A DNA stretch of 64,000 bases from Terebella lapidaria (Eukaryota > Annelida > Polychaeta > Terebellida > Terebellidae), in the NCBI GenBank assembly GCA_949152475.1, contig OX424555.1, positions 16,324,868 through 16,388,867 on the forward strand. Direction: 5' to 3'. Numbering within the stretch: the first letter of the stretch is position 1; each line of letters opens with the position of its first letter. Under the pieces are notes generated by a model. The model saw only the letters and a program-made list of their open reading frames with translations. It did no database searches and was not told the DNA's origin. Shown here piece after piece: positions 35,391 to 46,949 of the stretch. Both the position numbers and the translations under genes were made by a program.

Positions 35391-36117
35391 TCACTGTGGC
35401 GATACTGGATGCACTAACGATCGTTAGAGCATCGGACAGTAAACACGGTCAGCTTGGTTTTTAACCGTATTCTATCAAATGACAGGTCCATTTGTGATAA
35501 ATGGATACTCTGAAGGTAGCTTAGTGTTTTGGTCAAAGACATGCGTAGTTATTTCAAGCAGATCATGCTTCTTTGTTTAGATATGTTGAGGAAAATAATT
35601 AGCGACAAAAGTGAGATTCCCTAACGATATAGGCCTAATACGTGTATATTGTAATAGGTCCATATCATACACCATTGTGATTTTATATGCGACATAAATT
35701 AGCGAATATCACATTAAAAATAGGAATATGTACTAGAAGTTCATCTATACACATCAATACCTGTCAATCGGTACTTTATTCCACGTTTAACATTTAAATA
35801 ACGTAGATTTGAATTAATGAAGAAAAGATCTTTAGGGAATCTTTGCATGTTCGTTAGGGAATCTTTGATTTTACAAAAGCAATCGTTACGGAATCTTTCG
35901 GCTTTTTTCAGACGAGTTTTTCATGCTCAAACCAACATAAATGGCCATGTATTTGCAACGAACGGTTGTTTCGTGCGCATAAGAATCAGCAGATGTATGT
36001 GTATATCGATCACAATCGTAATTATCGGGAAAACGAAGAAAATTCAAACGAACCGCGAGTGGGTTCGCCAATGCGGGATGCACTAACCATCGTTAGTGCA
36101 TCCAGTCTCACCACAGT
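35391..36117. mobile_element. MITE-like element with ~45-bp inverted repeats
   Basis: CACTGTGGCGATACTGGATG.. at ~35391 is repeated inverted at ~36117 (..CATCCAGTCTCACCACAGTG). Each arm also contains the near-palindrome GATGCACTAACGATCGTTAG, so each end is itself a hairpin. Interior noncoding. No target duplication identified. Confidence 0.6.
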
Positions 36118-37230
36118 GAATGTACCTACCTTGATCACAGTGATCATTGCCCGAACATGATATGGTTCCACTTACTGCATTTAGGAATAGGACAAACTTG
36201 TAAGCGTCGGGAGATGTAGTAAAAGACATGTGTGGCCTCTCAGCAGTGCATAGCTCGATTCCAATGTGGGAAATGAGAATTATATTTGAGTCTGCATTGC
36301 TGTAGTTTTGACATACTGCAATTATAGTCACATAGTTTTCACTATTCTGTGAATAACAAGATCAGGGACTTTGCAGACTCAAAATGGAACAATTTCCAGA
36401 CCTTTTCCAGACCCATATCAATTCGAAACACCTATGCACGATAGCTCGTTAATATAAATTTACCGTGCTACACAAGCTTAACTTGTACGCTTAGGCTCCA
36501 TTATTCACATCTATAATATAGTATTCGACCTGTAAAACAACATTTTTTTGGGTGAAACATTTCGTCAAACTGCATCGAACGGGGAAAATCGCTATAAAAT
36601 ATATTGCCGCAAAGCAGTGTGCACCCTGTAACCAGTTCCGAGTAGAAAATCGATAAGGCCATTCCTGTTTAATTTTCTGTTTCTCGTCCCCGCGCGCCTA
36701 GCTTTTTGCGAAATTTTGAGAAAAAACAAGCAAGATAAACATGTAATATTATGGAAATAAGAGCGATTTTGACACACAAAATTCCGCCAATCTCTGTAAA
36801 GCTTACCCATATTGGTCTCGCAGCAAAACTCATCCGATTGGCTTGTGTGTATACAAGATGTATCCAGAGTTTTGAACAGACTAACATTTCAAGTTTCTAA
36901 GATTCAATATGAAACAATTACGAAAGGTTGCCAACTTTTATAGTTTACGATGTAAGTGATAGAATGGGATGAAAAATATTTTTGTACACAAAAATAGAGG
37001 CATAAAGTATCAATTTGATCAAAAACATTGGGCAACATGAAAACCATTGAATGTCTGTGCTCGGATATACATATATAGATATGTACTTTTTTGTTTATTA
37101 TATGGAGAATAATGAGCAATTTAATCCAATAAATTAAGGTTATTAATCACATAAACTTTCCCATCCCAACATATTTCCACTGGCCACAAAAATAATTCTC
37201 TCCACTGTAGGTTACTTGTAGATTGTGTAT
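36118..37230. other. Intergenic, no gene recognised
   Basis: AT-rich; several short open frames without support. Confidence 0.4.
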
Positions 37231-37390
37231 TACTACTGACTGTCCTCCGATATAAAAAATACGCAACTCTATACATTTGCAAGTGATTCATTTATGATAA
37301 TAACCCACAAAGATACGATAAAATAGTTTATTGAAAGACAAATGATGCCAACTATTGATAAAGCACATCAATATTCCATTGGCTCATGCC

Positions 37391-38588
37391 ACCAGGCGCG
37401 TAGCCAGGGTTTGAAATTGCATACACTAAATGAGTAGGCCTGCATTGTATTGAAAGGGGAATGACGAGCGAGCGCAGTGAGCGAAGCTTAATGCAGCTGG
37501 GGGGTTGGGGGCGCTGTATATCCTCCCCCCCCCCCCCCCCTCCTCAGAAAAAAAAAATAATTTTTTTTTTCGAATTTGCGTTCTCCTAGAAGCATTCTGA
37601 CGTATATTTGGTGAAGTAATATTCATGGGCTGTGATGGCCCGAAATATTTCCACCTGGTTTATTTTGACAGGTTTACTTTATTTTGTTCGAAACTGCCCA
37701 CGATTACCTATCATAATGCCTGAATAGGACACGGGAGCGATATTCAACACGTCACGTTATTTTGCGTTATTTCATCATTTTGGGGACGAGTCCAGCCAAA
37801 ATTTACTGCAAAACTAGGAATATTGCAATTGTTCGGTTTCATATCATTTATAGACGCAAATCATCAGAAATTCATCGGAATTTCACATCACAATTATTAT
37901 TAGTGGTGATCGAAGTTATATAAACATACGATTATTCAACCGCATCGATCACCACGTAATTACGAGTCTCCAAGCACACCGTGGCCCAGCTTATTTATAT
38001 AACACATTTATATACTGGTATTTATATGCATATTTATTTGTTTATTTATTCATTCATCTATTCGTTCATTTATTTATTCTTATAATATATATATAACTAA
38101 TTTTACTACTTACATATATTCATTGATTTATGATTTTGTCGTCCTTCATGTTTATAGGTTTTAATTTGATTACACTCAGTTCATGTAGATTTCTTTATTT
38201 GATTTTTATGTTTCACTGGAGTTCCAGTGGAGGTGGCACAGGAAGACAGCCAATGGCTATGTGTCACCTCCCAGTAGCTATTATTTTTTCCTTTCGTTAC
38301 TTATATGTTTTATTTTGCTACTGGAAATAAAATTGATTAGGACGATGAATGTGACCTTGCATGGATATTTTCGCAAGGTTTGAATAAGCCATGTTTCTGT
38401 GCTTCGAGGTCATGACATTCACGGGAGAGAGAGTGGTAATGCTTTCAAATGATGGGGACATTATTTTTCCTTTCCATATCTTGGAGAATTAAATAAGCTG
38501 AGACTCATTTCAGTCATATTTCTAGTCGGACATCGTAGAGATAATTTTGTTATAAACGAATATGAAAATTTATGACCAAAAAAACGCA
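37391..38588. mobile_element. Insertion in 3' UTR of SGNH gene copy 1
   Basis: Units 2 and 3 join CTCATGCCA directly (within ~30 bp) to AGCTAATAAAC, while unit 1 has about 1.2 kb here. The insert starts GGCGCGTAGCCAGGGTTTGA, contains GAGCGAGCGCAGTGAGCGAA and an 18-base C run (~37529-37546), all words typical of dispersed elements in marine animals. Class not assigned. Confidence 0.6.
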
Positions 38589-38616
38589 CTCACAAGCTAA
38601 TAAACAGCTATCAAGT

Positions 38617-39839
38617 TCAGAAAGCGTTCTGCTGCACACTGTTACAGAATGTCTCCCAAAACATGGACATGACAGCCTGGTACCATTCAGGCTTCATGTG
38701 CTGTCCGTCCAAACACCAGTGAGCCACCGGCCGTGAGACGTTCACAAGGTCCAAAAATCCATACGTGTTCGACTCCGGACTCAGGAAGTCTCCCTCCAAC
38801 ACCTCGTACATAACGCGGTTCATGAGGTTTATGGCTTCCGAGCGTTTCCAGTTCTCCTTCTCCATCTTGTCTGATGGTAGACCGTGGGAGAACTCGCCAA
38901 AGGTCGGGATGTAGAAGACCTTGGTGGAGCTGGGGAAGTAGAGGCGGAGTAGAGACCGGAAGTATTGAATATCCAAGCGCAGTCGTTCGTGTGACATGAG
39001 TTTCATGTGGTTGAAGGGCAGGAAGACGAGGTACACGTTCGGGTATCGTCCATGTAGGAAATACTTGAAGTAGACCTCCTGAGTCGTCAGAGCCCAGACC
39101 TTGTTGAAGGCGCGTGCTGCCTCACCATATGAACCGAACTCCAGCCTCATTTGATCGTCGATGATTAAGGTCATGGCCATATGCTCAAAAGCGACGGTGC
39201 TTTTGGTGCCTTTGTTGGTACAGTGCACCCGTTTGCCTGCACAGCCGCTACAATGTCGATAATGAACCTTCAGGTAGCGGGACCATTCCTGTGTGTTGTT
39301 CTGATGTCTGCCTTTCTTGTAATAGTTTGGATTTGGTATAAACCCGCCACCTGTCAGACCCTCTGCTCCGACACCCTTACAGCCGTACACAAACCGGTGC
39401 AGCTGCTCGAAGTTGTGCAAGCCGTTGGAGTCCCCAATGGTCATCACCGAGGTGACACTAGCTGTGCGGAGACAGTCTTGCACTTTTCCCATGGGTATCC
39501 TGGGATATTTGAACTTACAGATGGACGGTTGATAGTAAGGAGGACTGCTAGTCAAATTCCACGTGCCGTTCCCAGGAAAGTATCCATAGTACTTCTGATA
39601 ATCCCTGAGTAGCTGGAAAGTGCACGGACTGTCGGGATTCACTTCGAATAGTTTGGTTGTGACTCTTGATGATGTGGTCGGGTTCCCAGAGCGTGTGACG
39701 TGATGTTTAACACAGGATGGAGAGCCGTGTCAAGTATGAAGAGGAGTCGCTGGTCGAAGGTCAACAGCAGCCCTCCACACACCAAGAGCAGCACGACCAG
39801 ATACATACGTACACCACAGTGGCACTGAGACTTCTCCAT
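38617..39839 (-). pseudogene. SGNH/PC-esterase (NXPE-like) protein, copy 1, frameshifted
   Basis: Same gene as the intact copies downstream, but near 39700 an 8-bp insertion (ACACGCTC after AACATCACGTC) and near 39650 a 6-bp deletion (CCGGTA) leave a net +2 shift, so the N-terminal 66 residues and the esterase part are in different frames. The C-terminal 340 residues are fully open and conserved, including GDSNG and DGQHMKP. With the 3' UTR insertion this is most likely a young pseudogene; an assembly error at the indel is an alternative. An acceptor for an upstream 5' UTR intron is kept at 39893. Confidence 0.75.
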
Positions 39840-39892
39840 CGTGGGTTCCAGGCCAGTGAATCCACTTCCCAACAGCCACGTGGATAATTACT

Positions 39893-40660
39893 CTGTAATA
39901 AAAAAATATAGACCCATGTCATATGTTGTTGAATATTATCAATGATATTCCATGTTTGAATGTCCTACTGCAATGGGTTGTGGATATATTCGGTTTACAT
40001 GTGTACAGATATGCACGATTGATTTTCCAAATAGCTAGACTTCTGCGATAAAACTAATAGATATCTACTGGGTGCGATGTGAACTGAAATATGAACCGCC
40101 ACGAGCAGCGAAGCCGCGAGGTTTTGCAATATTCTATAATTAACCGAAGCGCAAGTACAATGTAGATATCCACCTAGTTTCTGTTCCAATGGTCCCAGAT
40201 TGATCGTGCAACGACAGACGGAGCACTGCACCAGGTTCCTGAAATTTAGTTGGTAACAAATTTTGTATACGAATAAGTTTATAGACGCGACAGGATCGAG
40301 TCTCCAAAAAACAGGTCTATATTGAATAATTCACATACACCAAGTGTACCAGGTAACTATGGATACATATCGACAGGTATGCATGCTTTTGGGGCCCACA
40401 CAGGGTGTACTCGGGTTTTTGAATGAAATCCCTTCGTGATGATAGCTTGGTACGTTTCAGAATAAAGTGCGTGACGTCGTTTCTGGACGGCGCATGGCTC
40501 ATGGCGCACGGAAAACCACACAAAAACTATATGTCCCCCCTCTGGGGGACATAACTATCTATTTCCACTGACAACCCTTCGATACAAAAATCCAGGATCT
40601 GCAACTGTATACAATTGCAAGTATTTCATTTGCAATAATAACTCAAAAGAAACAATTAAA
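39893..40660. other. 5' flank of copy 1 / intergenic spacer
   Basis: Holds the acceptor TTATTACAG for copy 1, a conserved 78-codon minus-strand open frame (39995-40231; duplicated at 42151-42387 with the unit, so conservation is not independent), the repeat fragment at ~40430-40500 and the hairpin TGTCCCCCCTCTGGGGGACA at ~40530-40549. Confidence 0.5.
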
Positions 40661-40663
40661 TAG

Positions 40664-40669
40664 TTTATT
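40664..40669 (-). terminator. Poly-A signal AATAAA, copy 2
   Basis: AATAAA on the gene strand 104 bp past the stop. The same signal occurs at 42819-42824 for copy 3, and at 37327-37332 for copy 1, where it is pushed 1.3 kb from the stop by the insertion. Confidence 0.6.
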
Positions 40670-40772
40670 GAAAGACCAATGATGCCAACTTTTGAGAAGC
40701 ACATATATTCCATTTGGCTCATGCCAGTCAGTCCAGCGCATACATGAGCAAGCTAATAAACCGCCATCAAGT

Positions 40773-41993
40773 TCAGAAAGCGTTCTGTTGCACACTGTTA
40801 CAGAATGTCTCCCAAAACATGGACATGACAGCCTGGTACCATGCAGGCTTCATGTGCTGTCCGTCCAAACACCAATGAGCCACCAGCCGTGAGACATTCA
40901 CAAGGTCCAAGAATCCATACGTGTTCGACTCCGGACTCAGAAAGTCTCCCTTCAACACCTCGTACATAACGCGGTTCATGAGGTTTATGGCTTCCGAGCG
41001 TTTCCAGTTCTCCTTCTCCATCTTGTCTGCTGGTAGACCGTGGGCGAACTCGCCAAAGGTCGGGATGTAGAAGACCTTGGTGGAGCTGGGGAAGTAGAGG
41101 CGGAGTAGAGACCGGAAGTACTGAATATCCAAGCGCAGTCGTTCGTGTGACATGAGTTTCATGTGGTTGAAGGGCAGGAAGACGAGGAACACAGTCGGGT
41201 ATCGTCCATGTAGGAAATACTTGAAGTAGACCTCCTGAGTCGTCAGAGCCCAGACCTTGTTGAAGGCGCGTGCTGCCTCACCATATGAACCGAACTCCAG
41301 CCTCATTTGATCGTCGATGATTAAGGTCATGGCCATATGCTCAAAAGCGACGGTGCTTTTGGTGCCTTTGTTGGTACAGCGCACCTGTTTGCCTGCACAG
41401 CCGCTACAATGTCGATAATGAACCTTCAGGTAGCGGGACCATTCCTGTATGTTGTTCTGAAGTCTGCCTTTCTTGTAATAATTTGGATTTGGTATAAACC
41501 CGCCACCTGTCAGACCCTCTGCTCCGACACCCTTACAGCCGTACACAAACCGGTGCAGCTGCTCGAAGTTGTGCAAGCCGTTGGAGTCCCCAATGGTCAT
41601 CACCGAGGTGACACTAGCTGTGCAGAGACAGTCTTGCACTTTTCCCATGGGTATCCTGGGATATTTGAACTTACAGATGGACGGTTGATAGTAAGGAGGA
41701 CTGCTAGTCAAATTCCACGTGCCGTTCCCAGGAAAATATCCATAGTACTTTTGATAATCCCTGAGTAGCTGGAAAGTGCACGGACTGTCGGGATTCACTT
41801 CGAATACCGGTAGTTTGGTTGTGACTCTTGATGATGTGGCTGGGATCCCAGACGTGATGTTCATTACAGGGTGGAGAGCCGTGTCAAGTATGAAAAGGAG
41901 TCGCTGGTCGAAGGTCAACAGCAGCCCTCCACACACCAAGAGCAGCACGACCAGACACATACGTACACCACAGCGGCACTGAGACTTCTCCAT
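40773..41993 (-). CDS. SGNH/PC-esterase (NXPE-like) membrane-anchored protein, copy 2
   Basis: 406 residues, single coding exon. The first ATG is 41993 (MEKSQCRCGVRM); the frame is open 11 codons further to a TTG, which I do not use. An acceptor TTTTTATTACAG ending at 42047 indicates a 5' UTR intron. Residues ~12-37 are hydrophobic (LVVLLLVCGGLLLTF), a signal anchor for type II topology. The lumenal part has NGT and NIT glycosylation sites, several cysteines, the nucleophile motif TIGDSNG near residue 137 and DGQHMKP near 380, matching the GDS and DxxH blocks of SGNH esterase folds (TBL/PC-esterase, NXPE). Activity would be sugar O-acyl transfer or hydrolysis in the Golgi; this is family-level inference. 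It differs from copies 1 and 3 at about ten residues. Confidence 0.8.
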   Translation of the reverse strand: MEKSQCRCGVRMCLVVLLLVCGGLLLTFDQRLLFILDTALHPVMNITSGIPATSSRVTTKLPVFEVNPDSPCTFQLLRDYQKYYGYFPGNGTWNLTSSPPYYQPSICKFKYPRIPMGKVQDCLCTASVTSVMTIGDSNGLHNFEQLHRFVYGCKGVGAEGLTGGGFIPNPNYYKKGRLQNNIQEWSRYLKVHYRHCSGCAGKQVRCTNKGTKSTVAFEHMAMTLIIDDQMRLEFGSYGEAARAFNKVWALTTQEVYFKYFLHGRYPTVFLVFLPFNHMKLMSHERLRLDIQYFRSLLRLYFPSSTKVFYIPTFGEFAHGLPADKMEKENWKRSEAINLMNRVMYEVLKGDFLSPESNTYGFLDLVNVSRLVAHWCLDGQHMKPAWYQAVMSMFWETFCNSVQQNAF

Positions 41994-42927
41994 CGTGGGA
42001 TCCAGGCCAGTCAATCCACTTCCCAACAGTCACGTGGATATTTACTCTGTAATAAAAAATATATAGACCCATGTCATAATGTTGTTGATTATTATCAATG
42101 ATATTACATGTTTGAATGTCCTACTGCAATGGGTTGTGGATATATTCGGTTTACATGTGTACAGATATGCACGATTGATTTTCCAAATAGCTAGACTTCT
42201 GCGATAAAACTAATAGATATCTACTGGGTGCGATGTGAACTGAAATATGAACCGCCACGAGCAGCGAAGCCGCGAGGTTTTGCAATATTCTATAATTAAC
42301 CGAAGCGCAAGTACAATGTAAATATCCACCTAGTTTCTGTTCCAATGGTCCCAGATTGATCGTGCAACGACAGACGGAGCACTGCACCAGGTTCCTGAAA
42401 TTTAGTTGGTAATAAATTTTGTATACGAATAAGTTTATAGACGCGACAGGATCGAGTCTCCAAAAACAGGTCTATATTGAATAATTCACATACACCAAGT
42501 GTACCAGGTAGCTATGGATATATATCGACAGGTATGCATGCTTTTGGTGCCCACACAGGGTGTACTCGGGTTTTTGAATGAAATCCCTTCGTGATGATAG
42601 CTTGGTACGTTTCAGAATAAAGTGCGTGACGTCGTTTCTGGACGGCGCATGGCTCATGGCGCACGGAAAACCACACAAAAACTATATGTCCCCCCTCTGG
42701 GGGACATAACTATCTATTTCCACTGACAACCCTTCGATACAAAAATCCATGATCTGCAACTGTATACAATTGCAAGTATTTCATTTGCAATAATAACTCA
42801 AAAGAAACAATTAAATAGTTTATTGAAAGACCAATGATGCCAACTTTTGAGAAGCACATATATTCCATTTGGCTCATGCCAGTCAGTCCAGCGCATACAT
42901 GAGCAAGCTAATAAACCGCCATCAAGT

Positions 42928-44148
42928 TCAGAAAGCGTTCTGTTGCACACTGTTACAGAATGTCTCCCAAAACATGGACATGACAGCCTGGTACCATTCA
43001 GGCTTCATGTGCTGTCCGTCCAAACACCAGTGAGCCACCAGCCGTGAGACGTTCACAAGGTCCAAAAATCCATACGTGTTCGACTCCGGACTCAGGAAGT
43101 CTCCCTCCAACACCTCGTACATAACGCGGTTCATGAGGTTTATGGCTTCTGAGCGTTTCCAGTTCTCCTTCTCCATCTTGTCTGATGGTAGACCGTGGGA
43201 GAACTCGCCAAAGGTCGGGATGTAGAAGACCTTGGTGGAGCTGGGGAAGTAGAGGCGGAGTAGAGACCGGAAGTATTGAATATCCAAGCGCAGTCGTTCG
43301 TGTGACATGATTTTCATGTGGTTGAAGGGCAGGAAGACGAGGAACACGTTCGGGTATCGTCCATGTAGGAAATACTTGAAGTAGACCTCCTGAGTCGTCA
43401 GAGCCCAGACCTTGTTGAAGGCGCGTGCTGCCTCACCATATGAACCGAACTCCAGCCTCATTTGATCGTCGATGATTAAGGTCATGGCCATATGCTCAAA
43501 AGCGACGGTGCTTTTGGTGCCTTTGTTGGTACAGTGCACCCGTTTGCCTGCACAGCCGCTACAATGTCGATAATGAACCTTCAGGTAGCGGGACCATTCC
43601 TGTGTGTTGTTCTGATGTCTGCCTTTCTTGTAATAGTTTGGATTTGGTATAAACCCGCCACCTGTCAGACCCTCTGCTCCGACACCCTTACAGCCGTACA
43701 CAAACCGGTGCAGCTGCTCGAAGTTGTGCAAGCCGTTGGAGTCCCCAATGGTCATCACCGAGGTGACACTAGCTGTGCGGAGACAGTCTTGCACTTTTCC
43801 CATGGGTATCCTGGGATATTTGAACTTACAGATGGACGGTTGATAGTAAGGAGGACTGCTAGTCAAATTCCACGTGCCGTTCCCAGGAAAGTATCCATAG
43901 TACTTCTGATAATCCCTGAGTAGCTGGAAAGTGCACGGACTGTTGGGATTCACTTCGAATACCGGTAGTTTGGTTGTGACTCTTGATGATGTGGCTGGGT
44001 TCCCAGACGTGATGTTCATTACAGGGTGGAGAGCCGTGTCAAGTATGAAAAGGAGTCGCTGGTCGAAGGTCAACAGCAGCCCTCCACACACCAAGAGCAG
44101 CACGACCAGACACATACGTACACCACAGCGGCACTGAGACTTCTCCAT
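42928..44148 (-). CDS. SGNH/PC-esterase (NXPE-like) membrane-anchored protein, copy 3
   Basis: 406 residues from ATG 44148, intact. Same layout as copy 2: signal anchor, GDSNG, DGQHMKP, acceptor TCTTCAATACAG ending at 44202. Its N-terminal third matches copy 2, while the middle and C-terminal parts share specific residues with copy 1 (GRHQNNTQEW, AGKRVHC, GRYPN, GLPSDK, EVLEGD, MKPEWY), so the three genes are mosaics. Its 5' flank beyond 44230 is more diverged, marking the edge of the array. Confidence 0.8.
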   Translation of the reverse strand: MEKSQCRCGVRMCLVVLLLVCGGLLLTFDQRLLFILDTALHPVMNITSGNPATSSRVTTKLPVFEVNPNSPCTFQLLRDYQKYYGYFPGNGTWNLTSSPPYYQPSICKFKYPRIPMGKVQDCLRTASVTSVMTIGDSNGLHNFEQLHRFVYGCKGVGAEGLTGGGFIPNPNYYKKGRHQNNTQEWSRYLKVHYRHCSGCAGKRVHCTNKGTKSTVAFEHMAMTLIIDDQMRLEFGSYGEAARAFNKVWALTTQEVYFKYFLHGRYPNVFLVFLPFNHMKIMSHERLRLDIQYFRSLLRLYFPSSTKVFYIPTFGEFSHGLPSDKMEKENWKRSEAINLMNRVMYEVLEGDFLSPESNTYGFLDLVNVSRLVAHWCLDGQHMKPEWYQAVMSMFWETFCNSVQQNAF

Positions 44149-44249
44149 CGTGGGATCCAGGCCAGTTAATCCACTCCCCAACAGCCACGTGGATATTTAC
44201 TCTGTATTGAAGAATATAGACCCATGTCATACGTTGTTACATATGATTA

Positions 44250-46940
44250 TTATCATTGATATTCCATGGTTGACCGCCCTACTTCAATGGGTTGTGGATA
44301 TAATCAGGTATACATGATTGATTTTCCAAATGGTAAACTTGTGTACAGTAGATTTATGCGATAAAATTAATAGATATCTACTGGGTGCGACGTGAATTGA
44401 GATATGAACCACCACAGACAGCGAAGCCGCGAGGTTTTATACTATTCTATAATTAACCGAAGCTCGAAGTAGATATCCGACTAGTTTCTGTTCCACTGGT
44501 CCCAGATTGATCGTGCAACGACAGACGGAGTACTGTCTCAGTTCCTGAGACTACCTAGTAAATAAATTTGAATATGAATACATCATGTAAGTGTATAGAC
44601 GCGACAGCCGTGACAGTCTCGAACGAACAAATGTGCAAATTGAATGATTCGCTTACACCAAGTGTAGGTATGATTATATGTCGATACGCATGGATGCCCT
44701 TTAATACTTCGGGCCCAGATAGGGTGTACTCGCGTTAAAAAAAAACCTTATTGGATATAGAACAGCAAAAAGCATATCGTATTGAATACTAGAACCTGGG
44801 CCACCATATTCGTGGTCAATATCACAAGCTCGATTGAAGACGTGAACTACAAGATCCAGACCCCAAATATAGAAGTGAAGAGTGACCACGTCCCGTGACA
44901 GAACTGTAGCCGAGTCCACGTTTGTGTGTCACGGTTGCCACGACATATCGACCCAGCCATTTGCATTCATGTGGTCTCGACTTTGCTCAATCCCGCACAG
45001 GACGACAGAAATGGCAGATTTGGATCGGATGAATCTCTGTTGTCGGCCATCTTTGGAGCTCGCAGTTAAAGCAGCTGCCTTCGAAACCAGTCAATATTTT
45101 TTTTAAAAACTACATTTCATGCTAAACCAACTGAATGAAACATACTCACATCAAATGTAATGAAAACAACCAGTCCTTCGGGAAATGTTGCTCATTTGAA
45201 CAGGCGGTTATCGCGTAAATACAGGAACTGTATCCATCACACGCAGATGTAAACAAAGCATAGAAGTGCGAGATGGACTGGGGTACATTATCGAAAGATA
45301 CAAATTGTTTGTGCCTTCCTGTAAATAGACCCACGTTGCCATATAAAGGCATTCCAATTTAATCATGCATGACTAAAATTGATCGATATTCATAGGACAT
45401 GGTCGGTGCTGACCAGTAAGGCGACTAACATTTGTCAACAATACTGACTTTGTTATGCATGGAAGGTTTTCCCAGAAGAGGGCATTAAATGCAACGTGGG
45501 TCTTTACTGAAAGACGTCGATGAATTTGCAATTGGCGTAGGTACCCCGATTTGATTATGTGGACTTTTTCATCGCGATCTGAGCATTTGTTTAACATTCG
45601 GGTTTGATGGATACACTTCGTTTGTTTATATACAAAACCGGTACAAAGTGGGCACTAAGACGGATGAAAAGTCAACTCGGACGGACTGCAATCGTCAAAA
45701 TCATCGAGCACACCTTTTGTTATATTGCATCAGATGTGCTAAAAAAAAAAAAATAATGCACACATTCGAAAGCAGCAGCTTTAAATCATATGCTAAATGT
45801 TCGGCAATACGAAGCTTAGTTTGTTGGCATCCTGGTGCCATTTTCCCCTCCGTCTGGTGTCCTCCATCACCCATTGTAGTAGCCTGCATGTACTTACACC
45901 CGAGTTGAGCGATCGACAACAGCAGGCGATTCAGCCCACAGAGAGGTACCACAGAGAGACACTAGTACTTACACGTCTGTAGGCCTATAGCCGATGAAGA
46001 TCTGAGATATCCGTCGTCTCGTGTGGGGTTCAGTGAATGGTGGGGTGGGGAAACTATAGTCTGTGGATAACCTGCCGAATTATTACTATTATCATTATTT
46101 ACTATCCCTATTCCGTGATGTAACTATCCCAAGTCTCATGTAAGAGATCCATTCCAAGCTGATTAGTCGTTAAGATGAAATATGTGTAACTGCTATGCAT
46201 GCTCCTTTGCGTCCAAAATGATCACGCCCTCTTCCTCAGAAAGTTTTTGCCACGTTGCAGGTAGAATTATTCCTATGCATATCAGAAAATTTAAAGAAAA
46301 TTCACATATTAGATTCTACATAAATAGCCCATAGGGCACAGAGTGCCGTTTATGCACACTTTATCATTGTCTGTGTTCATAAATGCCAACAGTAACTTCG
46401 GAAAGCAAAACCTATTAGCTCACGTGAGGCACGTTATTTTGTTTGCTCACATATTAGTACACTTTCACAAAAACCAAAATGCTCTTAGTAGTTTTGAAGC
46501 ACACGCCTTCACTTCACATCCATTCCATCGCATGGGAGCGCTACGAATACATGTACTCAGTTAAAAGTGTTCGAGGATATGACGACTCAAGTAAGATACT
46601 GAGTCAGTCGCCAGTTACGCGGGCTATCCAGTGATAAAAGTGCACACGTATTTAATTATGTTTGCAATGTTCTTGACAGACGTATTTTTCAGACACGTAG
46701 CGAGCAGAGACAAGCGTGCTGGTGTGGTTGTCAGCGCCGCGATACTCCTCTCCGTCCTCTCCTCTTCCGAGAACGACAAAATGCAGAATATTTCAGTGCA
46801 ATTTTTATAAGCATTTTCGGGTCTAAGGAAAATGAAAAGAGCTGAGATATAACCAGTCGATGTTACCAATTGATGTATCTTTGTGAACTTCAATGTGCTG
46901 CCTCTGACTAATACAAATATAAGCTCTACGTATCTATAAG
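44250..46940. other. Diverged 5' flank of the array, then intergenic
   Basis: Bases 44250-44680 are a diverged version of the unit's 5' flank. Beyond that I see no convincing exon. An 89-codon minus-strand open frame at 46624-46893 and others are unsupported. Confidence 0.4.
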
Positions 46941-46949
46941 TATTTTATC

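Larger units (their letters stand above)
37230..44250 (-). repeat. Three tandem ~2.155-kb gene units
   Basis: Matching points recur every 2155-2156 bp (stop codons at 38617, 40773, 42928; starts at 39839, 41993, 44148). The repeated unit includes gene, 5' flank with the hairpin TGTCCCCCCTCTGGGGGACA, and 3' flank with the AATAAA signal. Unit 1 carries about 1.2 kb of extra DNA (~37391-38588) between poly-A signal and stop codon. Units 2 and 3 are nearly identical. Confidence 0.9.

Noticed and set aside
41993-42026. Longer N-terminus for the SGNH proteins
   Set aside because: The 11 extra codons begin at TTG; the first ATG is at 41993 (44148 and 39839 in the other copies).
39995-42387. 78-codon minus-strand frame repeated upstream of the SGNH genes
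   Set aside because: Its conservation is explained by the recent tandem duplication; it is absent as a clear frame in the diverged flank of copy 3.
39181-43923. Plus-strand 143-codon frames opposite the SGNH genes
   Set aside because: Shadows of the conserved minus-strand coding sequence.
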